Source of the DNA: Flavobacterium magnum | GTDB lineage: Bacteria > Bacteroidota > Bacteroidia > Flavobacteriales > Flavobacteriaceae | Assembly (NCBI RefSeq): GCF_003055625.1 | Contig: NZ_CP028811.1 | Span: forward strand, 2,852,001 to 2,916,000 | Length of the DNA stretch: 64,000 nucleotides | Direction: 5' to 3' | In this document: positions 9,545-18,851 of the stretch, piece after piece | Layout: each line of letters begins with the position of its first letter | How positions within the stretch are numbered: the stretch's first letter is position 1 | Made by a program: the position numbers and the translations under genes | The notes under the pieces: generated by a model | Told to the model about the DNA's origin: nothing | The model's input: only the letters and a program-made list of their open reading frames with translations | Databases searched by the model: none

Positions 9545-9690
9545 TAAAAAAAAGGCTTCTAATTAAAGAAGCCTTTTTTCCCAAAAACAATTAAAACATG
9601 ATCGTGATATAAAATTCACCCACGTTTGTGGGCGTTCCCCAATTTTATACTCGTTACTCAGGTTTCAAACTACAAAACAAAATGTATTTT
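9545..9690 (-). ncRNA. Candidate structured small RNA, copy A
   Basis: Read on the minus strand, this segment has a conserved 5' block (9662-9690), a two-part stem, a 26-nt block (9577-9602) identical to copy B, and a Rho-independent terminator (stem 9551-9560 with 9567-9576, then a T run). The main stem pairs 9608-9616 with 9641-9649 and 9617-9623 with 9628-9634. A GGGGAA bulge (minus strand, 9635-9640) lies between the two helices. Copy B keeps the bulge and the shape with different paired bases. It begins right at the stop codon of the small membrane gene, so it could be its own transcript or a 3' UTR product. Confidence 0.55.
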
Positions 9691-9848
9691 TAAACCGGCC
9701 TTTTGCCCTGGATTACCCTCAGCAATACCGCAATAATTGCAATGACCAATAAGATGTGGATGATTCCGCTTGTCGCATATCCTCCGAAGAAACTGATAGC
9801 CCAAATGATGATCAGGATCACCGCGATGGTGTAAAGTAAATTTCCCAT
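9690..9848 (-). CDS. Lmo0937-type small membrane protein
   Basis: A 52-residue protein read directly from the minus strand: starts MGNLLYTIAVILIIIW, ends RVIQGKRPV. Two hydrophobic helices (about 5-21 and 28-44) are separated by FFGGYATSG, followed by a short basic tail. This is the pattern of the lmo0937/DUF5670 family, which is often induced by envelope or osmotic stress. The neighbouring YihY gene also fits an envelope setting. Its stop codon abuts RNA candidate A. Confidence 0.75.
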   Translation of the reverse strand: MGNLLYTIAVILIIIWAISFFGGYATSGIIHILLVIAIIAVLLRVIQGKRPV

Positions 9849-10302
9849 GATTTCTGTTGTTTAGTGTTATTAAAGTTTGGTTTAAAGCTTTCAGGAATTC
9901 CTTCCGGCTTACATTACAAAATTGGCAATAATAACGCAGCGGGCTGTTACAGGATATTTTTGAAAAGTTATAAAATATATCGGTCTCAAAAATGACCATG
10001 ATCAACTCCCCGTAACCAACGGAAATTTCGCTTACGGGCATAAAAAAGACCCTTATTTTCATAAGGGTCTCTTTCCCAAAAACAATTAAAACATGATTTG
10101 TTAAAAAAAATCCAACTGTAAAGATTTACAATCGTTCCCCAATCTTAATTAACAGGTTCCAAGTTTCAAACTACAAAACAAAAATGTATTTTTGACATAT
10201 CCAAGTATTTCGTCGGATATTTGTATCGTTTCATCTTGATTTTACAAAATTCAGACTTTAACGCGAGGTATTGTTACATTTAAAATATCGAATGTTACAA
10301 TA
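9849..10302. other. Gene-free stretch containing RNA candidate B
   Basis: No credible coding sequence. The only structured element is the RNA candidate at 10041-10193. The rest is AT-rich: the leader of the small membrane gene (9849-10040) and the region downstream of the YihY gene (10194-10302). Confidence 0.6.
10041..10193 (-). ncRNA. Candidate structured small RNA, copy B
   Basis: Second copy of the element at 9545-9690, about 495 bp away in the same orientation. The 26-nt block at 10072-10097 is identical to 9577-9602. The outer stem pairs 10100-10112 with 10141-10153 (two T-T mismatches). The inner stem pairs 10113-10122 with 10125-10134 (two G-U pairs). The GGGGAA bulge is kept (10135-10140). 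The terminator is a perfect 10-bp hairpin (10047-10056 with 10061-10070) with a T run on the minus strand only, which sets the direction. The conserved 5' block is at about 10163-10193. Paired bases differ from copy A while pairing is kept, which supports a functional RNA fold. Confidence 0.6.
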
Positions 10303-11220
10303 TTACTTACTGTCAATTTCAAAAATTTCCTTTTTTATCTCCACTGCGTAATCATTAGGAATGATTTTCTGGCCATGCGCCCGCGCGTACACCTTGGTAA
10401 ACTCGGCCCCAAAATACAATATAATCGCCGAATAATACACCCAGACCAAGATGATGATAACCGAGCCCGCAGCGCCATACACCGTCGCGACAGTGGAATT
10501 CCCAAGATACGTGCTGATGGCCAGTTTCCCGATCATAAAGAATACCGAGGTGACGCCGGAGCCGATCAGCGTGTCCTTCCACGCAATGGTCCCGTCGGGC
10601 AACGTCCTGAAAATGATCGAAAACAGCGTTGTTGTGGTCACGAACAGGATCAGCGTGTTGATCCCATAAAAGAGGTATACGGTCACATTTGGGAAATAGA
10701 GCGCCAGCTTTGAGTTCAGGATGTCCATGACGGTGTTGACGAGCAGACTCACCATCAGCAGGAATCCCATGACCGCAATCATGGAGAACGACATCAGACG
10801 GTTTTTTACAAATTTCATCACGCCCTTGTTGGGTTTGGCCTTAAGCCCCCATATGAAATTGATCGAGCTCTGGATTTCGGCAAAAACACCCGACGCACCA
10901 ATCACCAGCATCACAATCCCGAACACAGTGGCAAAAGTGGTGCTCCCTGAAAGCTGCGTGTTCTTAATCGTCTCCTGGATTTGCATGGCGGCCTCATTAC
11001 CGACAAGGCCGTTGATCTGGCCAAAGAATTCACCCGTCACCGCTTCCTCTCCAAAGAAAAAACCGGTAATGGCCAGGATGATCATGATGAGCGGCGGCAA
11101 GGCAAACACTGTGTAGTAAGATAAGGAGGCGCTGAGTTTAATCGCGTTGTCCTCATTGAACTCATTAAAGGTGTCCTTTAGTAGCTGCCAGCCGCTTTTT
11201 ACCATTTCCCTTCGTTTCAT
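10303..11220 (-). CDS. YihY/BrkB family inner-membrane protein
   Basis: 305 residues with about six membrane helices and the family's conserved start (SLSYYTVFALPPLIMIILAI, about residues 31-50). Further family segments are NFIWGLKAKP and VYGAAGSVIIILVWVYYSA. Once annotated as ribonuclease BN or virulence factor BrkB, these proteins have no settled function; some work suggests transport. It has its own promoter and is followed by the RNA candidate region. Confidence 0.92.
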   Translation of the reverse strand: MKRREMVKSGWQLLKDTFNEFNEDNAIKLSASLSYYTVFALPPLIMIILAITGFFFGEEAVTGEFFGQINGLVGNEAAMQIQETIKNTQLSGSTTFATVFGIVMLVIGASGVFAEIQSSINFIWGLKAKPNKGVMKFVKNRLMSFSMIAVMGFLLMVSLLVNTVMDILNSKLALYFPNVTVYLFYGINTLILFVTTTTLFSIIFRTLPDGTIAWKDTLIGSGVTSVFFMIGKLAISTYLGNSTVATVYGAAGSVIIILVWVYYSAIILYFGAEFTKVYARAHGQKIIPNDYAVEIKKEIFEIDSK

Positions 11221-11270
11221 GTTTTCGAGTTTATTGTTAATGATTTTCTTTCAAAAAAGAATATGCCTTA

Positions 11271-11278
11271 CAAAATTA
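11271..11278 (-). promoter_or_regulatory. -7 element TAATTTTG of the YihY gene
   Basis: Minus-strand TAnnTTTG match about 50 bp before the start. A TTTG at 11301-11304 (minus strand) with 22-bp spacing fits a -33 element. Confidence 0.6.
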
Positions 11279-11353
11279 GCAACCTTGGCTATTGGAATTT
11301 CAAAAGACTGTTACAACATTTCCATTTGCCGATTTTGACACTGTGTTTTTTGC

Positions 11354-11361
11354 TACCTTTG
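11354..11361 (+). promoter_or_regulatory. -7 element TACCTTTG of the SOD gene
   Basis: TAnnTTTG consensus 19 bp before the start, with a TTTG at 11334-11337 upstream (16-bp spacing, slightly short). Confidence 0.6.
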
Positions 11362-11380
11362 AAAGAAAACAACCACAATT

Positions 11381-11932
11381 ATGAAAAAAATACTTATCTC
11401 AGCTGCTGCAGTAATTGCCATAGTGATCAGCTGCAAATCAAAAACTGAAAGCGTATCTGACAACGCACAGCCAAGGTCGAAAACCGTGCGTCTAAAACTC
11501 GACCTGATGCCGAAAAGCGACAGTAAGGTTTCCGGGACAGCGACATTCGTGCAACGCGACGGGAAAGTCACTTTTACCGCCAATATATCCGGACTGAAGC
11601 CGGGTGTTCACGCGATACACATCCATGAGAAAGCCGATTGTTCGGCTGCCGATGGGTCAAGTGCCGGCGGCCACTGGAACCCTACGTTCGAAAGCCACGG
11701 CAAATGGGGCACCGGCGCTTACCATAAAGGCGATATAGGCAATTTCCCTGCGGATGAATTCGGGAACGGCACCATCACCATGACGACAGATGAATGGTGC
11801 ATCGGATGCGGCGATCCCAAAAAAGACATTCTGGGCAAAGGGCTTATCGTGCACCAGGACCCGGACGACTTTACGTCACAGCCTGCCGGAAATGCGGGTA
11901 AAAGGGTGGCCTGCAGCGCAATTATCAAATAA
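11381..11932 (+). CDS. Cu/Zn superoxide dismutase family lipoprotein
   Basis: Envelope enzyme that converts superoxide to peroxide and oxygen. 183 residues: a lipoprotein signal with lipobox ending at Cys20 (VIAIVISCKSK), a linker, then the SOD beta-barrel. The copper and zinc ligands are visible in HAIHIHEKADC, GGHWNPTFESHG, YHKGDIGNFPADEFGNG and the late KGLIVHQDPDD. The disulfide cysteines are in ADC and RVAC. It has its own promoter and is convergent with the sensor kinase gene. Confidence 0.93.
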   Translation: MKKILISAAAVIAIVISCKSKTESVSDNAQPRSKTVRLKLDLMPKSDSKVSGTATFVQRDGKVTFTANISGLKPGVHAIHIHEKADCSAADGSSAGGHWNPTFESHGKWGTGAYHKGDIGNFPADEFGNGTITMTTDEWCIGCGDPKKDILGKGLIVHQDPDDFTSQPAGNAGKRVACSAIIK

Positions 11933-11975
11933 TATCCCCTATCCTTTTTTGGAAAAAGGTGGACAATACCGAAAG

Positions 11976-14147
11976 CTACTTCAATTGTTTTTCGATCAGG
12001 TCAAATAACAGCGAAGGCTCGAACGGTTTTACAATAACATCATTTATCCCGGCAGTGACCGCTTCGGCGGTCACTTCTTTTTTGTCAAAAGCAGTGAGCG
12101 CAATTACGGGCGTGGTCATTCCCATCGCGCGCATTTTTTTCGTGGTCTCATAGCCGTTCATGCCGGGCATATTGATATCCATGAGGATGATGTCAAACGG
12201 CTCAGACGTTGCCAAAGCAATCGCGTCGTCGCCACTATCGGCCATGCTGCAGCGGTGTCCGTTCCGCTCGATGATTTTCTTGGTGACCATCTGGTTGATC
12301 TTGTTGTCTTCTACGACAAGGATATTTAGTTTCATGTGGTGTTGCTGCACTTCGGGTGTTATGGTTTCAATCAATTTCTCATCAGCCTGATTAAACGCAA
12401 TGGTGAATGCGAAACGCGTGCCCTTATCTTCGGCACTTTCCAGAGTGATGCTGCTGCCGAACAGGTCGATCAACCGCTTTACAATCGCGAGTCCAAGGCC
12501 GGTACCCTGATAATCGCCTTCTTTCCTGCCAATCTGCACAAACTTTTCGAATATCTTTTCCTGGTCCCCCTTGGCGATGCCGATTCCATCGTCTTCAACA
12601 GTAAAATCGATCAGGTATTTGCCGTCGACAAATGCATTGAGCCGGGCGGTGATCTTTACATGACCATTGTGGGTGAATTTCAGCGCATTGCTGGCCAGAT
12701 TGACCAATATCTGCGACAACCTGAGCTCGTCGCCCTTAATGCGTTCCGGGATGTTCGGGTCGATCACGGTGCTGAAGGTGTTCCCGTTATTGTCGGCCAG
12801 GAATTGCAGCGAATTGCGGATGGTGAGTATCTCCTCCTGCAGACTGAAATCGATTTCTTCCAACACCGTCCGTTTGTCCTCCATCTTATTCATCTGGAGG
12901 ATATCGTTAACGAGATCGAGCAGGTAGTTTGCAGAAAACTTAAGCGAATTCAGCTGCTCGTTATTCACCAGCTCCTTGTGTTCGTCCAAAATCATGTCGG
13001 TGATGCCGATTACGCCGTAAAGCGGGGTGCGCAGCTCATGGCTGACCGTAGAGATAAACTGGGTCTTCAGCTGCGAATTTTGCTCGGCAATTTCCTTTGC
13101 GGCGCGCAACTCCTCATTCGCCTTGGTTAACTCGGCATTGATTTTCTTTCGGAAGATGTTGTTCTTATACAGCATGTACACCATCGTCAGCAAAAACAGC
13201 AGCAGGATGCCGAACAGCACGCTGATGATACGCGAATCGCGGATTTTTTTCTGCTGTGCTTCATTGGCGTTTTCAATTTTCACGAGTTGCGCCTTGTACT
13301 CGTCCAACTCAATCTGCATCGCAGTGTCGTCGAGGTCTCCGGGGCGGTTTTCGAGGTAAATGCTGTCGTTGATTTTCTTATAAATCTTCCTGAGGGAATC
13401 GGCCTGCCTGAAATTCCTGTATTTTTCGAGATGGGCAATGTAGTTGTCATAGGTATTGGCCATGAACGACATCATGTTGTTGCGCTGCCCGATTTCAAGC
13501 GCTTTGCGGTAATACCCTTCGGCAATGGCGGGATTTTTGGTTTCGTGGGTATTGTAAAGTCCGAGCAGCCCGTAGTAAGACAACTTTGATTCGGGCTGGC
13601 CTTTGCGCTCGATAAAACCTTTCACCTCGTTCAGGTAGACGATGCCTTCGCTGAAATGGCCTAGGTAAAAACAGGCCGCCGTAATGTTCATTTTGGCGTA
13701 CGCAATCTGGGAACTGTCGTTCGATTTTGTCGCGTAGTACAACGACTTCTTATAATACTCAATCCCTTTCCTGACATCAATCTTACTGTAGTAATAAACA
13801 CTGCCGATATTGCTGTTGATGAAATCCTTTAACACATCATTGTCGATATTCTCGGCATAATGAAGCGCTTTTTTGTAAAACTCTATGGCGCGCTTCGATT
13901 CTGAAAATTCGTCATACACCACGCCAATTGCGTTGTAGGAATGCGCGATAAGATAATCGTCATCAAGCCTGAACGCGCGGACGAGGGCTTTTGAGGACAG
14001 GCTCAGTGACTTTTCATATTCACCCCGGTCAAACGCCTTAGCGGCGTCGTTGATGATTTTCTCAACGGCTTTTTTCTCAGCAGCTTCAGATTGTGCGTAA
14101 AAAACCTGCACAAAAAGCAGTAATATGATCGAGGCTATTTTCTTCAC
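11976..14147 (-). CDS. Hybrid sensor histidine kinase with TPR sensor region and receiver domain
   Basis: About 723 residues from a GTG start at 14147, chosen because VKKIASIILLLFVQVFYAQ is a clean signal peptide; the frame stays open 66 bp further upstream. A tetratricopeptide-like helical region (about 20-290) is followed by one membrane helix (about 306-328) and a coiled coil. The HisKA box SHELRTPLYG comes next, with the ATPase boxes NLASNALKFTHNG, VEDDGIGIA and GTGLGLAIVKRL. The C-terminal receiver has its phospho-acceptor Asp in ILMDINMPGMNG. No DNA-binding output domain is present, so a partner protein must be encoded elsewhere. It lies 70 bp downstream of ettA on the same strand. Confidence 0.92.
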   Translation of the reverse strand: MKKIASIILLLFVQVFYAQSEAAEKKAVEKIINDAAKAFDRGEYEKSLSLSSKALVRAFRLDDDYLIAHSYNAIGVVYDEFSESKRAIEFYKKALHYAENIDNDVLKDFINSNIGSVYYYSKIDVRKGIEYYKKSLYYATKSNDSSQIAYAKMNITAACFYLGHFSEGIVYLNEVKGFIERKGQPESKLSYYGLLGLYNTHETKNPAIAEGYYRKALEIGQRNNMMSFMANTYDNYIAHLEKYRNFRQADSLRKIYKKINDSIYLENRPGDLDDTAMQIELDEYKAQLVKIENANEAQQKKIRDSRIISVLFGILLLFLLTMVYMLYKNNIFRKKINAELTKANEELRAAKEIAEQNSQLKTQFISTVSHELRTPLYGVIGITDMILDEHKELVNNEQLNSLKFSANYLLDLVNDILQMNKMEDKRTVLEEIDFSLQEEILTIRNSLQFLADNNGNTFSTVIDPNIPERIKGDELRLSQILVNLASNALKFTHNGHVKITARLNAFVDGKYLIDFTVEDDGIGIAKGDQEKIFEKFVQIGRKEGDYQGTGLGLAIVKRLIDLFGSSITLESAEDKGTRFAFTIAFNQADEKLIETITPEVQQHHMKLNILVVEDNKINQMVTKKIIERNGHRCSMADSGDDAIALATSEPFDIILMDINMPGMNGYETTKKMRAMGMTTPVIALTAFDKKEVTAEAVTAGINDVIVKPFEPSLLFDLIEKQLK

Positions 14148-14217
14148 GTCGGATTTAAAGCAAGCAAAAATAAATACAAATCCCGACCATACGCCGGGAT
14201 CTGTCCAAATCATTTTA

Positions 14218-15912
14218 TTAGTTCCTGATGAGTTTCCTGTACTTGATCCGCTTCGGGGTCAGGTCGCCGCCCAGACGTTTTTTCTTGTTCTCTTCGTATT
14301 CGGAAAAACCGCCTTCAAAGTAATACACTTCTGAATTGCCCTCAAACGCGAGGATGTGCGTACAGATCCTGTCCAGGAACCAACGGTCGTGGGAAATGAC
14401 CACCGCACAGCCGGCAAAGTTTTCCAGACCTTCTTCCAGAGCCCTTAACGTGTTAATATCTAAGTCGTTCGTAGGCTCATCCAAAAGCAATACATTACCT
14501 TCCTCCTTGAGCGTCATGGCCAGGTGGAGCCTGTTTCTTTCCCCTCCGGACAGCATCGATACTTTCTTGTTCTGGTCGCTGCCGCTGAAGTTGAAACGGC
14601 TCAGGTATGCCCTCGAATTGACCTGCCTGCCCCCCATCATGATCAGTTCCTGGCCGTCGGCAAAGTTTTCCCAGATGGTCTTATTCGGATCGATATTGGA
14701 ATGCGATTGGTCTACGTAGGCAATCTTTACGGTGTCCCCGATCCCGAAAGACCCTGCATCCGGAGTCTCCTCGCCCATAATCATCCGGAATATCGTGGAC
14801 TTACCCGCGCCGTTTGGCCCGATAATGCCGACGATACCGGCCTGCGGCAAGGTAAAATTCAGGTTGTCGTAAAGCAATTTCTCGCCGAAAGCTTTCGCCA
14901 CGCCATGCGCATCGATGACGTTCGTTCCGAGGCGTGGCCCGTTCGGGATGTAAATTTCGAGCTTTTCGTCAAGCTGTTTCTGGTCTTCGTTGAGCAATTT
15001 ATCGTAGTTCTGCAGACGCGCTTTCTGCTTGGTCTGACGGCCTTTTGCGCCCTGTCTTACCCAGTCCAGCTCGCGCTCGAGGGTTTTCCTCCTTTTTGAT
15101 GCCACTTTTTCCTCCTGGGCCATACGGGCTGATTTCTGGTCGAGCCAAGACGAGTAATTCCCTTTCCACGGAATACCCTCTCCCCTGTCCAGTTCCAAAA
15201 TCCAGCCGGCCACGTTGTCAAGGAAATAACGGTCGTGCGTCACGGCAATCACAGTCCCCGCATACTGCGCGAGGTGCTGCTCAAGCCAGAGCACGCTCTC
15301 GGCATCAAGGTGGTTCGTAGGCTCATCGAGCAGCAATACGTCAGGCTGTTGCAGCAACAGGCGGCACAGCGCCACACGACGGCGCTCCCCGCCGGAAAGA
15401 TTTTTGATCAGCATATCGCCATCAGGCGTACGCAGCGCATCCATGGCGATTTCGAGCTTGGTGTCTAGTTCCCAGGCACCTGAAGCGTCAATCTTGTCCT
15501 GCAGATCGGCCTGGCGGTCCATCAGTTGCTGCATCTTATCCGCATCCTCATAGACCTCGGGAAGGCCAAACATGTCATTGATCTTATTAAACTCATCGAG
15601 AATGGCCACGGTTTCGGCGACGCCTTCCCGAACCACATCAATTACGGTCTTGGTTTCATCGAGCTGGGGCTCCTGCTCAAGGTACCCCACGGTATATCCC
15701 GGTGCAAAGACCACGTCGCCCTGGTAATTCTTGTCGACACCGGCAATGATGCGGAGCAATGAGGATTTTCCGGAACCGTTTAGACCAAGGATCCCGATTT
15801 TGGCACCATAGAAAAAGCTCAGGTAAATGTTTTTTAAAACCTGCTTATCACTGCTTTGATAAGTCTTGCTGACGCGCTGCATTGAAAATATGACCTTCTT
15901 ATCGTCTGACAT
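14218..15912 (-). CDS. ettA: Energy-dependent translational throttle protein EttA (ABC-F)
   Basis: Soluble ABC-F ATPase that binds the ribosomal E site and adjusts early elongation to the ATP/ADP ratio. 564 residues, near the 555 of E. coli EttA. Two ATPase domains each have a Walker A (GLNGSGKS at 43-50; GPNGAGKST near 360), an LSGGE signature and a DEPTNHLD or DEPTNDLD Walker B. Between them are the charged linker and arm (VASKRRKTLERELDWVRQGA, KGRQTKQKARLQ) typical of EttA. No membrane segments are present. Confidence 0.95.
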   Translation of the reverse strand: MSDDKKVIFSMQRVSKTYQSSDKQVLKNIYLSFFYGAKIGILGLNGSGKSSLLRIIAGVDKNYQGDVVFAPGYTVGYLEQEPQLDETKTVIDVVREGVAETVAILDEFNKINDMFGLPEVYEDADKMQQLMDRQADLQDKIDASGAWELDTKLEIAMDALRTPDGDMLIKNLSGGERRRVALCRLLLQQPDVLLLDEPTNHLDAESVLWLEQHLAQYAGTVIAVTHDRYFLDNVAGWILELDRGEGIPWKGNYSSWLDQKSARMAQEEKVASKRRKTLERELDWVRQGAKGRQTKQKARLQNYDKLLNEDQKQLDEKLEIYIPNGPRLGTNVIDAHGVAKAFGEKLLYDNLNFTLPQAGIVGIIGPNGAGKSTIFRMIMGEETPDAGSFGIGDTVKIAYVDQSHSNIDPNKTIWENFADGQELIMMGGRQVNSRAYLSRFNFSGSDQNKKVSMLSGGERNRLHLAMTLKEEGNVLLLDEPTNDLDINTLRALEEGLENFAGCAVVISHDRWFLDRICTHILAFEGNSEVYYFEGGFSEYEENKKKRLGGDLTPKRIKYRKLIRN

Positions 15913-15983
15913 TTGATTTATTTTAAAATTAGAACTGTTTTTTTAGCATTTGTGTTGGCCGGGAATGCCGGACGTTTTGGCGG

Positions 15984-16166
15984 CTACAGCCTGCCTTTTA
16001 ACGAACTGAACACCCAGGCATTGGCAAGAAACCCCACGCCTACGGCGCCGAATCCCCAGCCTGCGGTATCATCATACCTGAAGGCACCTAAAGCAATCAG
16101 TAACAAACCCATCAGGATCATGATTAAGGTCGCCCAGCCCAGGATCGTGTTTTTATTCATTCCCAT
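15984..16166 (-). CDS. CAL67264-type small membrane protein
   Basis: 60 residues with two hydrophobic helices (about 8-29 and 37-54) and a conserved-looking GWGFGAVGVGFLANAWV segment. It matches the small flavobacterial membrane family named after CAL67264. Function is unknown. The start could be residue 1 or Met3. It stands alone upstream of ettA on the same strand. Confidence 0.75.
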   Translation of the reverse strand: MGMNKNTILGWATLIMILMGLLLIALGAFRYDDTAGWGFGAVGVGFLANAWVFSSLKGRL

Positions 16167-16200
16167 ATTTATTTTTTAGAGCGTTCAAATATCGGGAAAA

Positions 16201-16383
16201 TTATTGTGTTATCGTAATAGTTTTGAATCCCGGGACATACTTACCACTTTCTTCGGGTTTTGGTATGGTTTGCTTCGGGTTTCCTTCGGGAAAAGCAGTG
16301 TTTTGTTCGGGCGCTCCCGAACAACTCCCGAACAAAAACAGCAGCAAACCATACCAAAACAGCAATGAAACGGACTTCTGCAA
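16201..16383 (-). CDS. Possible small lipoprotein overlapping an inverted repeat
   Basis: A reading frame of up to 60 residues with a hydrophobic start and lipobox-like FLFGSC, then a Pro/Glu-rich tail (GAPEQNTAFPEGNPKQ, KPEESGKYVPGF). There is no ATG. The first possible start (TTG at 16383) lies inside a -7 element, so the true start would be a later TTG such as 16365. Much of the frame is formed by the arms of an 18-bp inverted repeat, and the mirrored frame on the other strand gives a similar SGAPEQ peptide. It may therefore not be a gene. Confidence 0.35.
   Translation of the reverse strand: MQKSVSLLFWYGLLLFLFGSCSGAPEQNTAFPEGNPKQTIPKPEESGKYVPGFKTITITQ
16257..16360. repeat. Nested inverted repeat with perfect 18-bp outer arms
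   Basis: 16257-16274 is the exact reverse complement of 16343-16360. Inside, the TGTTTTGTTCGGG and CCCGAACAAAAACA blocks pair again, around GTTCGGG-CGCT-CCCGAAC. As RNA this folds into a long two-tier hairpin. There is no T run, so it is not a simple terminator. Confidence 0.75.
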
Positions 16384-16388
16384 ATATA
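16381..16388 (-). promoter_or_regulatory. -7 element TATATTTG upstream of the inverted repeat
   Basis: Minus-strand TAnnTTTG just after the phoH terminator. It would transcribe the inverted repeat and the possible small lipoprotein. Confidence 0.45.
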
Positions 16389-16391
16389 AAA

Positions 16392-16414
16392 AAATCCCCT
16401 TTTTAAGGGGATTT
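16392..16414 (-). terminator. Terminator downstream of phoH
   Basis: AAATCCCCTT and AAGGGGATTT pair around TTT and are followed by a T run on the minus strand. Confidence 0.8.
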
Positions 16415-16458
16415 CCATGAGGTATGGTGTGACTGGCTATTGCGGTTTTCCACCGCGG

Positions 16459-17415
<957 letters not shown>

Positions 17416-17429
17416 TATTTTTTATGTTG

Positions 17430-17891
17430 TTAATTTACGTTCAGGCAAAATCCGATGCCATTTCGGTTGCCGATAACAATGACACCGTTAAAAAGGCTTG
17501 CTGTGGATTTGTTGTTGTAGCCGGCTACGGCGCTTCGCATCCTTTTTTTGTATCCGATCCTTATCGGTAAAGCGACGATTGTCGCGGCGACGCCCGCATA
17601 AAACAGCGTCGTGGGAAAATCAATATCGGAAGTCAGTCCACGGATCGTTTCCTCCGCCATCAGTCCGATTCCGGTGAAAAGAAAAAAATCGCCCAGGATT
17701 TTCTTGTTCCTTCCCGAATTATAAAGATCCACGGCTTCTGAATTCGAAGCCATGATTTCCCGAATTTGATCCGGGCTGAGTTTCTGGTTTTCACTGTTAA
17801 GGATAGTGGCTCCCGATTTATAAACAAGATCCTGGCAATAGGCCTGCACGCTCAAAACCATAATGAAAACACAAATAACCCTTTTTATCAT
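17430..17891 (-). CDS. Exported membrane-associated protein, unknown function
   Basis: 153 residues with a cleavable signal peptide (about 1-19, ending SVQAYC/Q). Two hydrophobic stretches follow (about 69-86 and 95-112), separated by a short polar loop. A KLSPDQIREIMASNSEAVDLY segment looks helical and is similar in style to many flavobacterial small exported proteins. I do not recognise a family. It is 14 bp upstream of phoH and may share its transcript, but no functional link is evident. Confidence 0.65.
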   Translation of the reverse strand: MIKRVICVFIMVLSVQAYCQDLVYKSGATILNSENQKLSPDQIREIMASNSEAVDLYNSGRNKKILGDFFLFTGIGLMAEETIRGLTSDIDFPTTLFYAGVAATIVALPIRIGYKKRMRSAVAGYNNKSTASLFNGVIVIGNRNGIGFCLNVN

Positions 17892-17945
17892 ACCGGGAGA
17901 CGAATATCAATTAAAAAATGTCTGTAAATAAAGTACAAAATGCTG

Positions 17946-17953
17946 TAGCTTTG
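17946..17953 (+). promoter_or_regulatory. -7 element TAGCTTTG of the SAM hydrolase gene
   Basis: TAnnTTTG consensus 55 bp upstream of the start at 18009, in the divergent intergenic region. Confidence 0.6.
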
Positions 17954-18008
17954 CATTCAAATTTAAGCATAATTTAAAGCCTTTTTCTTTTTAGTTATAA
18001 ACAATTTT

Positions 18009-18851
18009 ATGTCAATAATTACCCTCACAACCGACTACGGACTCAAGGATCACTTCGTGGGTTCCTTGAAGGGTAAGATCCTGAAAGAGTTTGCCGAGGC
18101 GCAAATCATTGACATATCGCACGATATCGATCCGTTCAATACCGCGCAGGCGAGTTACATCGTCGGGGCAGCGTATAATAGTTTTCCGAAAGGGACCGTG
18201 CACCTGATCGGAATCGATGCCGAATACAACAAGGAGAACCGCCACATCGCGATGGAATGGGACGGCCATTATTTCGTTTGCGCCGACAACGGCATCCTGG
18301 GCATGCTGACGCAAAAAATCGTTCCGCAGAAAATGGCGGAAATCAACATACACGACCGCCTTCCGGCCGACGCGACCGACCTTGACGTGTTTGTTACCGT
18401 AGCCTGCCATATCGCGCGAGGCGGACAGCTGAATGTTATCGGGAAGGACATACAATCGATGAAGCAGGTCACGGAGCTCAAGCCTGTAGCCCTCGCCGAT
18501 TCCATCAGGGGGTATGTGATTTACATCGACCATTTCGGGAATGTGGTGACCAACATCTCACGGCAGCTTTTCGTCGAGACCGCAAAAGGCCGGCCTTACG
18601 AAATTGTCCTGAACGACAAGCGCGGGCGCAACCACATCAGGACCATCTGGCCGAAGTATTCCGACATTGCCGTGTCTGATAAATTCCCGATCAAGGACTA
18701 TGAAGGCCAAAGGCTCGCAATTTTCAATGAGGCGGGATTCCTTGAAATAGCCATTTTTCGCAGCAACCCTAACACTGTCGGCAGCGCTGAGACCTTACTG
18801 GGATTGGGCTACCGGGATATGATAACCATAAATTTTGATGTACAGCCATGA
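18009..18851 (+). CDS. SAM hydrolase/SAM-dependent halogenase family protein (DUF62)
   Basis: 280 residues of the fluorinase/chlorinase fold. Most members hydrolyse S-adenosylmethionine to adenosine and methionine; a few halogenate. The N-terminal signature is ITLTTDYGLKDHFVGSLKG (about residues 4-22), followed by DISHDIDPFN. A C-terminal half (YVIYIDHFGNVVTNI) closes the active site. Hydroxide use is the default assumption because no halogenase cluster is nearby. Its stop overlaps the start of the next gene (ATGA), so the two are translationally coupled. Confidence 0.92.
   Translation: MSIITLTTDYGLKDHFVGSLKGKILKEFAEAQIIDISHDIDPFNTAQASYIVGAAYNSFPKGTVHLIGIDAEYNKENRHIAMEWDGHYFVCADNGILGMLTQKIVPQKMAEINIHDRLPADATDLDVFVTVACHIARGGQLNVIGKDIQSMKQVTELKPVALADSIRGYVIYIDHFGNVVTNISRQLFVETAKGRPYEIVLNDKRGRNHIRTIWPKYSDIAVSDKFPIKDYEGQRLAIFNEAGFLEIAIFRSNPNTVGSAETLLGLGYRDMITINFDVQP

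Noticed and set aside
14524-15099. Long open frame of 191 codons on the plus strand opposite ettA
   Set aside because: It lies entirely within a strongly conserved gene on the other strand and has no recognisable domain or promoter.
16223-16420. Plus-strand open frame mirroring the small lipoprotein frame
   Set aside because: It exists because the inverted repeat gives similar peptides on both strands, and it has no signal peptide.
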